Counted from the first letter of the stretch, positions 24,679-34,551 are shown. The stretch: 64,000 nucleotides of DNA from Microbacterium murale (GCF_030815955.1 NZ_JAUSXK010000001.1:2852001-2916000), one strand, 5' to 3'. Translations and numbers: made by a program. Notes: generated by a model from the letters alone, not told the origin.

Positions 24679-25677
24679 GTGGTGATCGCGACCTCGGTGA
24701 CCGCAACGGTCGCCGATCAGATCGAAGAGCGTACAGAAGGGGGCAGGCGCGACAAGCGCCGCCACGAGAAGCAGGCGCAGGGGCGCCGGTCGTACCGGAT
24801 GTTCCTGTGCATCGTGCCCTTCCTCGTGCTCGTGTTCCTGTTCTCGTACTTCCCGCTCTACGGCTGGATCTACGCGCTCTTCGACTACAAGCCCGCGCTC
24901 GGCCTCGGCGGCAGCGAGTTCGTCGGCCTGCAGTGGTTCGAGCTGCTGGTCAGTTCGCCGACCCAGCTCGCCCAGATCGGCCAGGTGCTGTTGAACACCC
25001 TGGCGATCAGCTTCCTCGGCATCGCGACCTCGGTTCTTCCCCTCGCGTTCGCGATCTTCCTCAACGAGGTGAAGACGCCGTGGTTCCGCAACGCGGTGCA
25101 GACGCTCACGACCCTGCCGAACTTCATCTCGTGGGTGCTGGTCTACATGATCGCGTTCTCGCTGTTCTCGAGCTCTGGCCTCGTCAACAACGTGCTCGCC
25201 GACTTCGGACTGATCACCGCGCCGATCAAGTTCCTCGACAGCGACCAGAACGTCTGGATCACCATGACGCTCTGGAGCATCTGGAAAGGCCTCGGCTGGG
25301 GAGCGATCATCTACCTCGCCGCGATCAGCGGCATCGACCCCGCACTGCACGAGTCGGCACGCATGGACGGAGCCGGCCGCTTTCAGACCATGTGGTACAT
25401 CACGCTGCCGCAGCTGATGCCCACGTACCTCGTGCTGCTGCTGCTGTCTGTCGCGAACCTGCTGAACAACGGGATGGAGCAGTACTTCGTGTTCCAGAAC
25501 GCGTTCAACAAAGAGTCGATCCAGGTGCTCGACCTGTACGTCTACAACATCGGCATGACGGGCAACAGCCTGTCGATGGCCACCGCGATCGGCATGCTCA
25601 AGAGCATCATCTCGGTCGTCCTCCTGTTCACCGTCAACGGCATCGCCAAGCGTGTGCGCGGCGAATCGATCGTCTGA
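24679..25677 (+). CDS. Sugar ABC transporter permease (LplB type)
   Basis: 332 residues with six membrane helices after a charged N-terminus. EAA-loop: IDPALHESARMDGAGRFQTM. The LplB/YtcP-like group uses large lipoprotein binding proteins and often imports plant oligosaccharides. GTG 24679 or the next GTG at 24682 start the protein; AGGTG lies a few bases before. The leader of about 125 bases from the promoter at 24518 contains the operator. First gene of the operon with the second permease and the binding protein; no ATPase gene is nearby, so a shared MsiK-like ATPase is expected (known for such actinobacterial systems). Confidence 0.88.
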   Translation: MVIATSVTATVADQIEERTEGGRRDKRRHEKQAQGRRSYRMFLCIVPFLVLVFLFSYFPLYGWIYALFDYKPALGLGGSEFVGLQWFELLVSSPTQLAQIGQVLLNTLAISFLGIATSVLPLAFAIFLNEVKTPWFRNAVQTLTTLPNFISWVLVYMIAFSLFSSSGLVNNVLADFGLITAPIKFLDSDQNVWITMTLWSIWKGLGWGAIIYLAAISGIDPALHESARMDGAGRFQTMWYITLPQLMPTYLVLLLLSVANLLNNGMEQYFVFQNAFNKESIQVLDLYVYNIGMTGNSLSMATAIGMLKSIISVVLLFTVNGIAKRVRGESIV

Positions 25678-25690
25678 GAGGGGATCCGAC

Positions 25691-26665
25691 ATGACTGCCA
25701 TCTCCACTTCTCGTCCCCCGCTGCACACGCCGCGACCCCCGAAGCCCGCGCCTCGCCCGGTGCGCAAGACAGAGCGCTCACCCGGCGACTACGCCTTCGC
25801 GATCGTCAACTACACGGTCTTCACGCTCCTCGTGGTGATCTGTGCGTACCCGTTCTACTTCCTGGTGATCAACTCGGTCAGCGCGAACGACGTCTCGGCG
25901 CTCGGCGATGTTCGCCTGTGGCCGATCGGCTTCCAGCTCGAGAACTATCGGCAGGTCTTCGAGCTGAACGGCCTCGGCACTGCCGCGGTGGTCAGCGTCG
26001 CACGCACCGTGATCGGCACAGTGGCCACGGTGCTGGCATCCGCCTTCCTCGGTTTTATGTTCACGCAGAGCCGCATGTGGGCGCGGCAGTTCTGGTATCG
26101 CTTCGTGATCGTGACGATGTACTTCAGTGCGGGGCTGATCCCGGTTTTCATCGTCATGAAGAACCTGGGGCTGACGAACAACTTCTGGGTGTACGTGCTG
26201 CCGTTCATGGTGCAGCCGTTCTACATCATCCTCGTGAAGACCTATGTCGAGTCGATGCCGGAATCTCTTCAGGAGGCCGCTGAGCTCGACGGTGCCAACA
26301 TCGTGCAGATCTTCTTCCGCGTATATCTGCCGAACATGACGCCGATCCTCGCGACCGTCGCGATCTTCTCGGCAGTGGCGCAGTGGAACAGCTTCCAGGA
26401 CACCCTGATCTACATCACCGATCAGAGCCTGTACACGCTGCAGTACCTCCTCTACATGTTCATCAACCAGGCATCGAGCCTCGCCCAAGCCGCGCAGAAC
26501 GCCGGCGGTGACCTCGGCGCGATCGTGGGCGCGGCGACATCGCAGACGCCGACCTCCATCCGCATGACCGTGTCGGTGGTCGTCGTGCTGCCGATCATCT
26601 TCATCTACCCCCTGTTCCAGCGCTTCTTCGTGAAGGGCATCATGCTGGGCGCCGTCAAGGGCTGA
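25691..26665 (+). CDS. Sugar ABC transporter permease (LplC/YtcP type)
   Basis: 324 residues. A proline-rich cytoplasmic N-terminus (about 1-30) precedes six helices; the EAA loop is SLQEAAELDGANIVQIFFRV. A C-terminal segment with QNAGGDLGAIVGAATSQTP is the extra loop of the CUT1-like LplC group. GAGAGGGG lies seven bases before the ATG. It pairs with the permease encoded 13 bases upstream to form the channel for the lipoprotein encoded next. Confidence 0.9.
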   Translation: MTAISTSRPPLHTPRPPKPAPRPVRKTERSPGDYAFAIVNYTVFTLLVVICAYPFYFLVINSVSANDVSALGDVRLWPIGFQLENYRQVFELNGLGTAAVVSVARTVIGTVATVLASAFLGFMFTQSRMWARQFWYRFVIVTMYFSAGLIPVFIVMKNLGLTNNFWVYVLPFMVQPFYIILVKTYVESMPESLQEAAELDGANIVQIFFRVYLPNMTPILATVAIFSAVAQWNSFQDTLIYITDQSLYTLQYLLYMFINQASSLAQAAQNAGGDLGAIVGAATSQTPTSIRMTVSVVVVLPIIFIYPLFQRFFVKGIMLGAVKG

Positions 26666-26718
26666 CGCGCCTTCGCATTCATCAAGTGCGTCTGCGCACC
26701 TACAAAGTAAGGAAAGCA

Positions 26719-28476
26719 ATGAAGCTGAAGCGGAAAATCGCAGCGGGCGTCGCCGCCCTGCTCACGGTCGGACTGCTCACGTCCTGCACCGGCGGTGGAG
26801 ACACCGACACGAACACCGAGGCCATCGACTCGTTCCCCACGAAGTGGGAGGACGAGATCACGATCGACGTGTTCGACGGGCTCGCCAACTACATGGGCAT
26901 GCAGGAGGGCTGGTTCGGCAAGATCGTGAAGGACAAGTTCAACATGAACTTGAACATCATCGCGCCGAACGTCGCCGGTGGCGGTGACACGCTCTACAAC
27001 ACCAGGGTCTCCGCCGGTGACCTCGGCGACCTCATCATCACCGACAAGGGTGAGAAGCTCGACCAGCTCATCGAGGGCGGACTCGTCGCGGATTCTGCGG
27101 CCTACTACCCGGCGATGGAGAACACCGGTCGTTTCGACGCTGCCGTGGAGAAGCTCAACGAGGAGAAGGATGGCACGTACGCGTTCCCGACCTCGGTCTC
27201 CAGCCTCCTTCCGACGGAGCCGTCGGAGGGGATCGACTCGACGTTCGGGCCGTTCCTGCGCTGGGATCTCTACGCGGAACTCGGCTACCCGGAGATCGAC
27301 ACCCTTGAGGACCTGCTGCCGATCCTGAAGCAGATGCAGGACCTCGAGCCGACTGCGCCGAACGGCCAGAAGGTCTACGCCCTGTCGCTGTTCAAGGACT
27401 GGGACGGCAACTTCATGAACAACGCCAAGCAGCCGATCACCTACTACGGGTACGACGAGGTGCAGTTCGCGCTGGCGAAGGCGGACGGCTCCGATTACGA
27501 GGGCATCCTCGATGACGGGGGTCAGTACGAGCGGGTGCTGAACTTCTTCCACGAGGCGAACGAGCTCGGTCTCGTCGACCCCGAGTCGACGACGCAGAAC
27601 TACGACACGCTGTTCTCGAAGATGCAGAACGGTCAGGTGCTGTTCACCTGGTGGCCGTGGCTGGGCCAGTCGGCCTACAACACCGAGGAGAACATGGCCC
27701 AGGGCAAGGGGTTCATGATCGCCCCGCTCAAGGATCAGGAGATCTTCTCGTACGGCGCGGAGGCGTACGGCGGCAAGCAGGTGCTCGCGATCGGTTCGCA
27801 GGCGGAAGACCCCGAGCGCATCGCGGCGTTCATCGACTGGCTGTACACGGCCGAAGGATCGCTCGCCAACAGCAGCCAGACGATGGGGGCTGCCGGCCCG
27901 CAGGGACTGACCTGGGACATGAACAGCGCCGGCGAGCCCGAGCTGACCGATTTCGGCAAGGAGGTCTTCCTCAACGGCGATGCGACGGTGCCGGAGGAGT
28001 GGGGTGGCGGCAGCTACATCGACGGCGTCTCCACTCTGAACGTCAGCGTGGTGCTGCCGATCGAGACCGACCCCGACACGGGATTCCCCTACAGCTACAA
28101 GCTCTGGGACTCGTACAAGGAACTGACGGCGAACCCGCTGACCGATGACTGGTCCGCGCACATGGGCGGCGCGACGACGACCATGGAGTATCTGGAGAAC
28201 AACGACCAGCTGCTCGTGGCACCGGGTGCCAGCTACACGATCCCCACGGACGATTCCGAGATCGAGACGCTGCGCAACCAGGTCAAGGCGATCATCGTGC
28301 AGTACTCGTGGCAGGCGGTCTTCGCCGAGAGCGATGCGAAGTTCGACTCGCTCTTCGCCGAGTTGCAGGAGAAGGCCAGTGGCCTCGGCTACGACAAGGT
28401 GCTCGAGGTCGACCTCGCCACTGCGAAGGATCAGAACAAGCAGCGCGAGGCAGTGGCGGAGGAGTTCGCCGAGTGA
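26719..28476 (+). CDS. Extracellular oligosaccharide-binding lipoprotein (LipO-like)
   Basis: 585 residues. Lipobox LLTSCTGG with the lipid-bearing Cys near residue 25, then a Gly/Asp/Thr-rich linker. The mature part is a large type-1 solute-binding protein, longer than the usual 400 residues, as in LipO/YtcQ proteins that bind long or branched glycans. AAGGAAAG five bases before ATG 26719 sets the start. It would hold the oligosaccharide outside the membrane and hand it to the two permeases. The ligand is inferred from the locus (xyloglucan-type oligosaccharides). Confidence 0.88.
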   Translation: MKLKRKIAAGVAALLTVGLLTSCTGGGDTDTNTEAIDSFPTKWEDEITIDVFDGLANYMGMQEGWFGKIVKDKFNMNLNIIAPNVAGGGDTLYNTRVSAGDLGDLIITDKGEKLDQLIEGGLVADSAAYYPAMENTGRFDAAVEKLNEEKDGTYAFPTSVSSLLPTEPSEGIDSTFGPFLRWDLYAELGYPEIDTLEDLLPILKQMQDLEPTAPNGQKVYALSLFKDWDGNFMNNAKQPITYYGYDEVQFALAKADGSDYEGILDDGGQYERVLNFFHEANELGLVDPESTTQNYDTLFSKMQNGQVLFTWWPWLGQSAYNTEENMAQGKGFMIAPLKDQEIFSYGAEAYGGKQVLAIGSQAEDPERIAAFIDWLYTAEGSLANSSQTMGAAGPQGLTWDMNSAGEPELTDFGKEVFLNGDATVPEEWGGGSYIDGVSTLNVSVVLPIETDPDTGFPYSYKLWDSYKELTANPLTDDWSAHMGGATTTMEYLENNDQLLVAPGASYTIPTDDSEIETLRNQVKAIIVQYSWQAVFAESDAKFDSLFAELQEKASGLGYDKVLEVDLATAKDQNKQREAVAEEFAE

Positions 28477-28496
28477 TCCGCTGACCGTGTCATGCG

Positions 28497-28528
28497 GCGG
28501 GCCCCGGGACTTCGGTTTCGGGGCCCGC
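28497..28528. terminator. Bidirectional terminator hairpin
   Basis: GCGGGCCCCG (28497-28506) pairs fully with CGGGGCCCGC (28519-28528), with a 12-base loop, followed by CTTTCAC. It separates the binding-protein gene and the convergent YesL-like gene. Confidence 0.75.
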
Positions 28529-28530
28529 TT

Positions 28531-29139
28531 TCACGCGGCCCGGCGGCGCTCGAAGACCTTGCGGAACAGGAAGGCTGAGACGTAGGCGCCGATGGAGCAT
28601 CCGATGGTGGCGAGGATGATGCCGAACACCGGAACGGCGATCGTGATGCACACGACGGCGATCGGAATGAGCACGACTCCGAGCGTGCGCACCGGCTCGG
28701 CCAGGGGCAGCAGGAAAGCGTTCTTCAACGTCTGGCGGAACGTGTTCGCATAGGTCGCGGTGAGCGCCATCGCATACAGGAACGCCGCGAACACATATGC
28801 TGCGGCGATGATCGCCAGCACCATGGCAGCGCCGGCGATGACACTCGGATGGCCCGACCAGAACACGGCGCCGACGACGAGCAGCAGAAACGGCACGAGC
28901 AGGGCGAGCCACAGCATGGTCGCGCGCAGGAAATTGCGTCCGAATGCAGGGAAGTAGTCCTTCAACGGCCGTCCGCTCTCGTCGTCCGAGTAGCGGATCA
29001 TCACCTCGTACAGCGCACTCGTCGCGGCTCCGATGGTCACGATCGGCAGGCACGTGATCAGGTAGAGCACGTTCAGGGCGATCAGGCCCAGAAACGACGT
29101 CATCCCCTGGAGGTTGCGGTTCTCCGGGTTGATCTTCAC
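28531..29139 (-). CDS. YesL-like (DUF624) membrane protein
   Basis: 202 residues with five to six membrane helices: LIALNVLYLITCLPIVTIGAA is the family's N-terminal signature. YesL-like proteins are encoded with LplB/LplC transporters and rhamnogalacturonan or other plant-glycan loci; their role is unknown, perhaps an accessory to transport. It is the last gene of the minus-strand operon with GH95 and LacI, four bases after the LacI stop. The start at ATG 29139 uses the LacI end as its ribosome-site region (GGCGTGAC). Confidence 0.85.
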   Translation of the reverse strand: MKINPENRNLQGMTSFLGLIALNVLYLITCLPIVTIGAATSALYEVMIRYSDDESGRPLKDYFPAFGRNFLRATMLWLALLVPFLLLVVGAVFWSGHPSVIAGAAMVLAIIAAAYVFAAFLYAMALTATYANTFRQTLKNAFLLPLAEPVRTLGVVLIPIAVVCITIAVPVFGIILATIGCSIGAYVSAFLFRKVFERRRAA

Positions 29140-29143
29140 GGTG

Positions 29144-30100
29144 TCACGCCTGGGAGTTCAGCTTCGGCGGGAGCAGCTGCACGTGCGCCTGCTCTTCGCC
29201 TCCGAGCAGCCCGAGCACGGCGCGGGTGGCCGCCACGCCGATGTCCTCGGCCGGCACATCGATGCTGTCGGCGAGTCCTGCCACTGACTGCGCGACATCG
29301 GCGGGGCACAAGGCGATGACGTCGCGTCCGTCGACGAGTCGCGCTGCGACATGCGGCAGCGCACCCTCGTTGTGGAACAGGATGCCGGTGATGCCTGGCG
29401 CTTCGGCCAGCACGCCGTCGACCACCGCGGTGGCCTCGGCGTTGCTGGGGACCGGATGCACGGTGCCGTCGACGCCGTGCGCATCGCAGGCGGTGAGGAA
29501 GCCGCGCACCAACCGGTCGGCGTACGAGGTGTGGCGGGCCAGCACCTCGGCCGGCGCGCCGAACAGCGCGATGCGCGAGTGGCCGAGAGCGACGAGACGC
29601 TCAACGGCGAGCCGGCCCGCGGCCTCGAAGTCGAAGTCGACGCAGTACACCGACTCCGCGCCGGCGGGTAGACCGATCAGGACGCTCGGCATGTCCAGCT
29701 GCGCGAGCGTTCCGAGGCGCGGGTCATCCGACTCGACGTCCATCACGAGCAGGGCGTCGACGCGCGACGCCCTCGCAGCGAGTGTGAGACCGGCGTCATC
29801 CCCGGTGAGCAGCAGGATGTCGTAGGCGTGCTCGCGTGCCTCTCGGACCACCCCGGTGACGATCTCCATGACGACGTGCACATCGACGCCGGAGCGCAAC
29901 GGCGCCTGCAGCCCGATGACGCTCGTGGAACGCGACGCCAGTGAGCGTGCACTGGCGTGCGGGCTGTAGCGCAGCTCGGCGATCGCGCGCTCGACGCGCT
30001 CCTTCGTGTCCTGCGAGATGGTGCGCTTGCCGCTCATCACGTAGGACACGGTGGAGATGGACACTCCTGCCGCGTTGGCGACATCGGCGATCGTGGTCAT
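29144..30100 (-). CDS. LacI-family transcriptional regulator
   Basis: 318 residues. TTIADVANAAGVSISTVSYV is the helix-turn-helix, followed by a hinge helix ASARSLASRSTSV and a periplasmic-binding-type ligand domain. Slightly shorter than LacI. AAGGAGC lies four bases before the ATG at 30100, which overlaps the GH95 stop by four bases. It is likely the repressor that binds the CGAARCGNTTCG palindromes at 22795, 22849, 24550 and 32448, and the operon's own promoter is one of these targets, so it would control itself. The inducer is probably an oligosaccharide released from the imported glycan (inference). Confidence 0.9.
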   Translation of the reverse strand: MTTIADVANAAGVSISTVSYVMSGKRTISQDTKERVERAIAELRYSPHASARSLASRSTSVIGLQAPLRSGVDVHVVMEIVTGVVREAREHAYDILLLTGDDAGLTLAARASRVDALLVMDVESDDPRLGTLAQLDMPSVLIGLPAGAESVYCVDFDFEAAGRLAVERLVALGHSRIALFGAPAEVLARHTSYADRLVRGFLTACDAHGVDGTVHPVPSNAEATAVVDGVLAEAPGITGILFHNEGALPHVAARLVDGRDVIALCPADVAQSVAGLADSIDVPAEDIGVAATRAVLGLLGGEEQAHVQLLPPKLNSQA

Positions 30101-32427
30101 CCGGGCTCCTTCGGCTCGATGATCGTGGGCTCACCGGGAGCGACCCGGTGGAGCTGTTCGCGCATACCGGGTGCGCTCAGGTGGATGCGACGCGATTCAG
30201 TGCTGCGCAATGCTATCCGAGTGACGAGTCCCGACGCCCAGGCCACGTCGACAGTGACGCCCGCGCGCGTGCGGATGCCGCGAACCGATCCGTCGGGCCA
30301 TCCGGGCGGCAGCGACGGCAGCACGCGGATGCTGTCTTCCTGCGACTGCACCAGCGCTTCGGCGATCGCAGCGGTGAGACCGAGGTTGCCGTCGATCTGG
30401 AACGGCGGATGCGCGCTGAACATGTTGCGGTACAGGCCGCCACGATGCTCTGTGCTTCCGGCATCCGCCGCCGAGCGCAGTGCCATGCGCACCTGCTGAT
30501 GCACGCGCTCGCCATCGCCGAGCCGTGCCCACATCGCCGCCCGCCACGCAAGAGCCCAGCCGGTCGACTCGGCTCCGCGACCGATGATCGATGCGGCGGC
30601 GGCCGCGGCCAGCTCCGGCGCGCTCTCCGGCGTGATCTGCATGAACGGGAACAGCCCGATCAGGTGCGAGAGGTGCCGGTGATGCGGGTCGGCGTCCTCT
30701 CGGCGATCCGCCCACTCCTGCAGCATCCCGCGCTCGGAGACGCGCGGATCCGGCAGCAACGCCGCCAGTGAGGCCAGTTCGCGTACCCAGGCGTCGTCGT
30801 GCCCGAGGATCGTCGAGATGCGCGTGCACGCGTCGGCGAGCTCGCGCAGCAGCATCACGTCCATGGTGGATGAGACGCCGACACCCCGCGGCGTGCCGTC
30901 GGCATCGAGATACTGATTCTCGGGCGAGGTCGACGGTGATGTCCAGGCGCGCCGGCCGTCGGATCGGACCCAACTCAGCGCGAAGCGCGCGGTCTGCTCG
31001 AACACCGGCCAGTCCTCGGCGAGCCGGCGCAGGTCGCCGCCGAAGCGATGGCGCTCCCACAGGTGCAGCACCAGCCATACCCCGCCGAGCGGCCAGAACG
31101 CCCATGCCGGATCGCCGTGACCATCGCCGACCGGGGCCGCATGGCCCCAGATGTCGGAGTTGTGGTGCATGACCCAGCCGTCTGCGCCGTACAGCTCTCG
31201 CGCTACGGCGTGCCCGCTCGTGCGCGAGACGTCGCCGATGAACTGCAGCAGTGGCAGATGGCATTCGGCGAGGCTCGTCACCTCGGCCGGCCAGTACGCC
31301 ATCTGAAGGTTGATGTTGGTCGTGTAGGCGCTCGACCAGGGGCCGGGCAGTTCGGCGTTCCAGATGCCCTGCAGGTTCGCGGGAGGTCCGCCGGGCCGGG
31401 ACGATGACATCAGCAGGTACCGGCCGTAGTGGAACGCGAGAGCGGCGAGGCCGGGGTCAGGATGCTGCTCGGCACGCCGGATGCGCTCGTCGGTGTCGAG
31501 GTCGAGGGCATCAGTGGGGGAGGGCAGCTCGAGCATGCAGCGGGAGTACAGCTCTCGGTGCGCGGAGATGTGCGCCGCGCGCAGCGCCTCGGCATCGCCC
31601 CTGGCGTTCGCCGCTGCCGTGGCGGCATCCGCCGAAGCGGTCCCATCCGCCGAAGACGTCGCCGTCCCGATCGTGAATGTGTGCTCTGCGGATGCGGCGG
31701 TGCGCAGCATCCCGTCGACCAGCGTGCTGGGAGCGGAGGAATGGATGGCGACCGCACCGATCCGTCCGCGTTCGACGTCGTAGCGGATCGGCTCGGGCGG
31801 ATGCTCGTGACCCGGTGCCACATCGACGGGGAGGAACCACTCGGCGCTGAGCACGCCGTTCCGTACGCTCGGCCCGCTGCGCCGCCGCAACAGGCTGTCG
31901 ATGCGCACGCTCACGCGCACCGGTGCGTCGGCGATCACTCGATGCACGATCACGCCGGTGACGGCATCCGCCCAGGTCTCATGCCTCACGCGGCCCGCAG
32001 CGGCGGCGTAGGCGTGCGTGGCGATGCCGGTGGTCAGATCCAGCGTGCGGAGCAGATCGTCGTCGTCCGCAGCATCCGCGTCGACTTCGAGATCGAGAGT
32101 CGCCAGCGGCAGATAGGCCTGCGCCCACGTGCTCTGCTGGCGGCGCAGGAGCTGCTCGGCGGTGGCGATGTCGTCGGCATCCACAGCCTCGCGAACCGCA
32201 TCCAGCGCGTCCGGACCACGGTCATCGATACCCTTCATCGGGTCGGAATCGGGCACCCCCGACCATGCCGTCGCGTCGTTCAGCCAGAGTCGCTCGCCAC
32301 CGACCAGCCCGGCGGACATCGCACCACGAAGACCGTTTCCGACCGGCAAAGCGTCGGTCCACAGGCGCGACGGGCTCCGGTATCGCAGAGCGTGGAGAGC
32401 GTCGTGGGTCTCCGTGGACAACAGCAC
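30097..32427 (-). CDS. GH95-family alpha-L-fucosidase or related hydrolase
   Basis: 776 residues, the family's usual length. An N-terminal beta domain (LRYRSPSRLWTDALPVGNG) leads to an alpha/alpha-barrel with LQGIWNAELPGPW, TTNINLQMAYWPAE (the two Asn that hold the water), TSPSTSPENQYLD (Glu acid) and FQIDGNLGLTAAI (Asp). All catalytic residues of GH95 1,2-alpha-L-fucosidase are present; the usual M-N-Y-W is M-A-Y-W. GH95 also includes alpha-L-galactosidases. No signal peptide, so it is cytoplasmic. GTG 32427 follows TATACT by six bases (leaderless), just beside the operator at 32448. Confidence 0.85.
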   Translation of the reverse strand: MLLSTETHDALHALRYRSPSRLWTDALPVGNGLRGAMSAGLVGGERLWLNDATAWSGVPDSDPMKGIDDRGPDALDAVREAVDADDIATAEQLLRRQQSTWAQAYLPLATLDLEVDADAADDDDLLRTLDLTTGIATHAYAAAAGRVRHETWADAVTGVIVHRVIADAPVRVSVRIDSLLRRRSGPSVRNGVLSAEWFLPVDVAPGHEHPPEPIRYDVERGRIGAVAIHSSAPSTLVDGMLRTAASAEHTFTIGTATSSADGTASADAATAAANARGDAEALRAAHISAHRELYSRCMLELPSPTDALDLDTDERIRRAEQHPDPGLAALAFHYGRYLLMSSSRPGGPPANLQGIWNAELPGPWSSAYTTNINLQMAYWPAEVTSLAECHLPLLQFIGDVSRTSGHAVARELYGADGWVMHHNSDIWGHAAPVGDGHGDPAWAFWPLGGVWLVLHLWERHRFGGDLRRLAEDWPVFEQTARFALSWVRSDGRRAWTSPSTSPENQYLDADGTPRGVGVSSTMDVMLLRELADACTRISTILGHDDAWVRELASLAALLPDPRVSERGMLQEWADRREDADPHHRHLSHLIGLFPFMQITPESAPELAAAAAASIIGRGAESTGWALAWRAAMWARLGDGERVHQQVRMALRSAADAGSTEHRGGLYRNMFSAHPPFQIDGNLGLTAAIAEALVQSQEDSIRVLPSLPPGWPDGSVRGIRTRAGVTVDVAWASGLVTRIALRSTESRRIHLSAPGMREQLHRVAPGEPTIIEPKEPG

Positions 32428-32433
32428 GTCGCT

Positions 32434-32439
32434 AGTATA
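32434..32439 (-). promoter_or_regulatory. -10 element of a leaderless gene
   Basis: TATACT on the minus strand, six bases before the GH95 GTG; the operator at 32448 lies in the spacer. Confidence 0.55.
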
Positions 32440-32447
32440 TGTTCTCG

Positions 32448-32467
32448 TTGTTGAAACGCTTCGACAA
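32448..32467. promoter_or_regulatory. LacI-type operator between GH95 and GH42 operons
   Basis: TTGTTGAAACGCTTCGACAA, a 20-base near-perfect palindrome and the longest of the four sites. It lies between two divergent promoters and could silence both. Confidence 0.7.
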
Positions 32468-32490
32468 TCCGATCCGGAGAACCTGCATTC

Positions 32491-34551
32491 ATGTCATCGA
32501 CGACTACTGCGCGACGCGCTTTCGACGAACTCACCGCCGACCGCGGCATCCTCTTCGGCGGCGACTACAACCCGGAGCAGTGGGAGCGTGAGGTCTGGCG
32601 CGAAGACGTCGCCCTCATGCAGCAGGCCGGGGTGAACTTCGTGACCGTCGGCGTCTTCAGCTGGGCGCTGATCGAGCCGACCCCGGGTGCTCGTGAGTTC
32701 GGGTGGCTGGATGAGGTGCTCGATCTGCTTCACGACGCCGGTATCTCGGTCGATCTCGCGACCCCGACGGCATCACCGCCGCCGTGGCTCGGCATCCGTC
32801 ACCCCGACACGCTGCCCGTCGATCGCGACGGAGTGCGCCTGGTCGCCGGCTCCCGCAACCAGTTCTCGCCGTCGTCCACGGTCTACCGTGAGCATGCGCT
32901 CGCGATCACCCGCGACCTCGCCGCCCGATACGCCGCGCATCCGGCGGTGCGGATGTGGCACGTCGGCAACGAGTACGGTCAGATCGACCATGGCGAAGAG
33001 GCCGCGAGGGAGTTCCGCGCCTGGCTGCGTGCGCGCTACGCCACGATCGATGCGCTCAACACGGCGTGGGGCACGGCGTTCTGGTCGCAGCGATATGCCG
33101 AGTTCGAGGAGATTCTTCCGCCTCGTCGGATGCCGTATCTCGTGAACCCCACCCAATCGCTGGATTTCCGCCGCTTCACATCCGATCAGATGCTCGTCTG
33201 CTACCGCGAGCTGCGTGACGCGATCCGCGACGCAGGCGCCCTGCAGCCGATCACGACGAACTTCATGGGGTTCTTCGCCCACGTCGACTACCGATCCTGG
33301 GCCGACGACGTGGATGTCATCGCCGATGACCAGTACCCGGACCCGGCATCAGCGGAGTCTCCGGTCGAGACGGCGCTCATCCAGGACCTGATGCGCTCGC
33401 TCGGCGACGGCCGCAGCTGGATGCTGATGGAACAGGCGATCAGCGCGACGTCGTGGCGCCCCCGCAATCTGCCCAAGACGCCCCAGCGTGCGCGCCGCGA
33501 TTCTCTGCAGGCCGTCGCTCGCGGTGCTGACGGCATCTGCTACTTCCAGTGGCGCCAGGCCAGGGCGGGCGCAGAGCGGTTCCACTCGGCGATGCTGCCG
33601 CACGCCGGCGCGGACTCCGAAGTATTCCGCGGCGTCATGCGGCAGGGAGAGGAGCTGCGTCGGCTCAGCAGCGTGCTCGGTGCCCGTGTCGGCGCGAGCG
33701 TGGCGGTGCTGTTCGATTGGGCGTCGTGGTGGGCCGGGGAAGAACCCGCACGGCCGACCGAGCGGCTCGACACGATGGAGCAGACCACCCGGTGGTACCG
33801 CCAGCTATGGCGTCGCGGTGTCGCTGCCGATGTCGTGGGTGCGGCATCCGATCTCGATGGATACGACGTCGTGCTCGTCCCGCATGCGTACATCCTCCGG
33901 CCGGAGACAGCGGAGGCATTGCGCCGTGCGGCCGAGCGCGGTGCGCACATCGTCGTGGGGCCGTTCAGCGGGGTCGCAGACGAGAACGCGCAGGTGCTGC
34001 AGGGCCGCGCGCCCGTCCTGCTGCGCGATCTGGTCGGCGTGAGCGGCGAGGAATGGGGCGGGATGCCGGACGAGCCGACCGCGCTCATCGGAAGCGGCAC
34101 TGCCGGGGGCGAGTGGACGGATGCCACGGCATCAGTGCACACCGCCGGCATCCTCGCGGAGCGGCTGCGCGCCGAGGGCGCAGAGGTGCTGCTCTCCTAT
34201 GCGGACGGCGATCTGACGGGCCTCCCCGCTGTGACGCGCAATCGCGTCGGCGAGGGCGCGGCCTGGTATCTCGGCACGGTCGTGTCCGACTCCGCACTGT
34301 CGCTCGTGATCGGCGGCGCACTCGCCGCGACCGGAGTGGAGGGCGTGCTCGGCGGCTCGGCCGAACTGCCCGAAGGGCTGGAGGCCGTGCGCCGCGGCGA
34401 GGTGCTCTTCCTGTTGAACCATTCCGCAGCATCCATCGACGTCCCGGTTCCGTCGGGTCTCGTAGACCTGCTCACCGAAGAGAAGACCGGATCCGTCGTG
34501 GCGCTCGCCGCCGGCGATGTACGAGCACTTAGCGAAAGGCACGACAGGTGA
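32491..34551 (+). CDS. GH42-family beta-galactosidase
   Basis: 686 residues, family length. ILFGGDYNPEQWEREVWRED is the N-terminal signature; MWHVGNEYG holds the acid/base Glu161; SWMLMEQA the nucleophile Glu314. The trimerisation domain (about 400-600) and a short C-terminal beta domain are present. GH42 removes beta-galactose from galactosides; in this locus it would trim galactose from xyloglucan side chains. GGAGAA lies 11 bases before the ATG at 32491. The gene overlaps the GH31 gene by four bases (GTGA). Confidence 0.92.
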   Translation: MSSTTTARRAFDELTADRGILFGGDYNPEQWEREVWREDVALMQQAGVNFVTVGVFSWALIEPTPGAREFGWLDEVLDLLHDAGISVDLATPTASPPPWLGIRHPDTLPVDRDGVRLVAGSRNQFSPSSTVYREHALAITRDLAARYAAHPAVRMWHVGNEYGQIDHGEEAAREFRAWLRARYATIDALNTAWGTAFWSQRYAEFEEILPPRRMPYLVNPTQSLDFRRFTSDQMLVCYRELRDAIRDAGALQPITTNFMGFFAHVDYRSWADDVDVIADDQYPDPASAESPVETALIQDLMRSLGDGRSWMLMEQAISATSWRPRNLPKTPQRARRDSLQAVARGADGICYFQWRQARAGAERFHSAMLPHAGADSEVFRGVMRQGEELRRLSSVLGARVGASVAVLFDWASWWAGEEPARPTERLDTMEQTTRWYRQLWRRGVAADVVGAASDLDGYDVVLVPHAYILRPETAEALRRAAERGAHIVVGPFSGVADENAQVLQGRAPVLLRDLVGVSGEEWGGMPDEPTALIGSGTAGGEWTDATASVHTAGILAERLRAEGAEVLLSYADGDLTGLPAVTRNRVGEGAAWYLGTVVSDSALSLVIGGALAATGVEGVLGGSAELPEGLEAVRRGEVLFLLNHSAASIDVPVPSGLVDLLTEEKTGSVVALAAGDVRALSERHDR

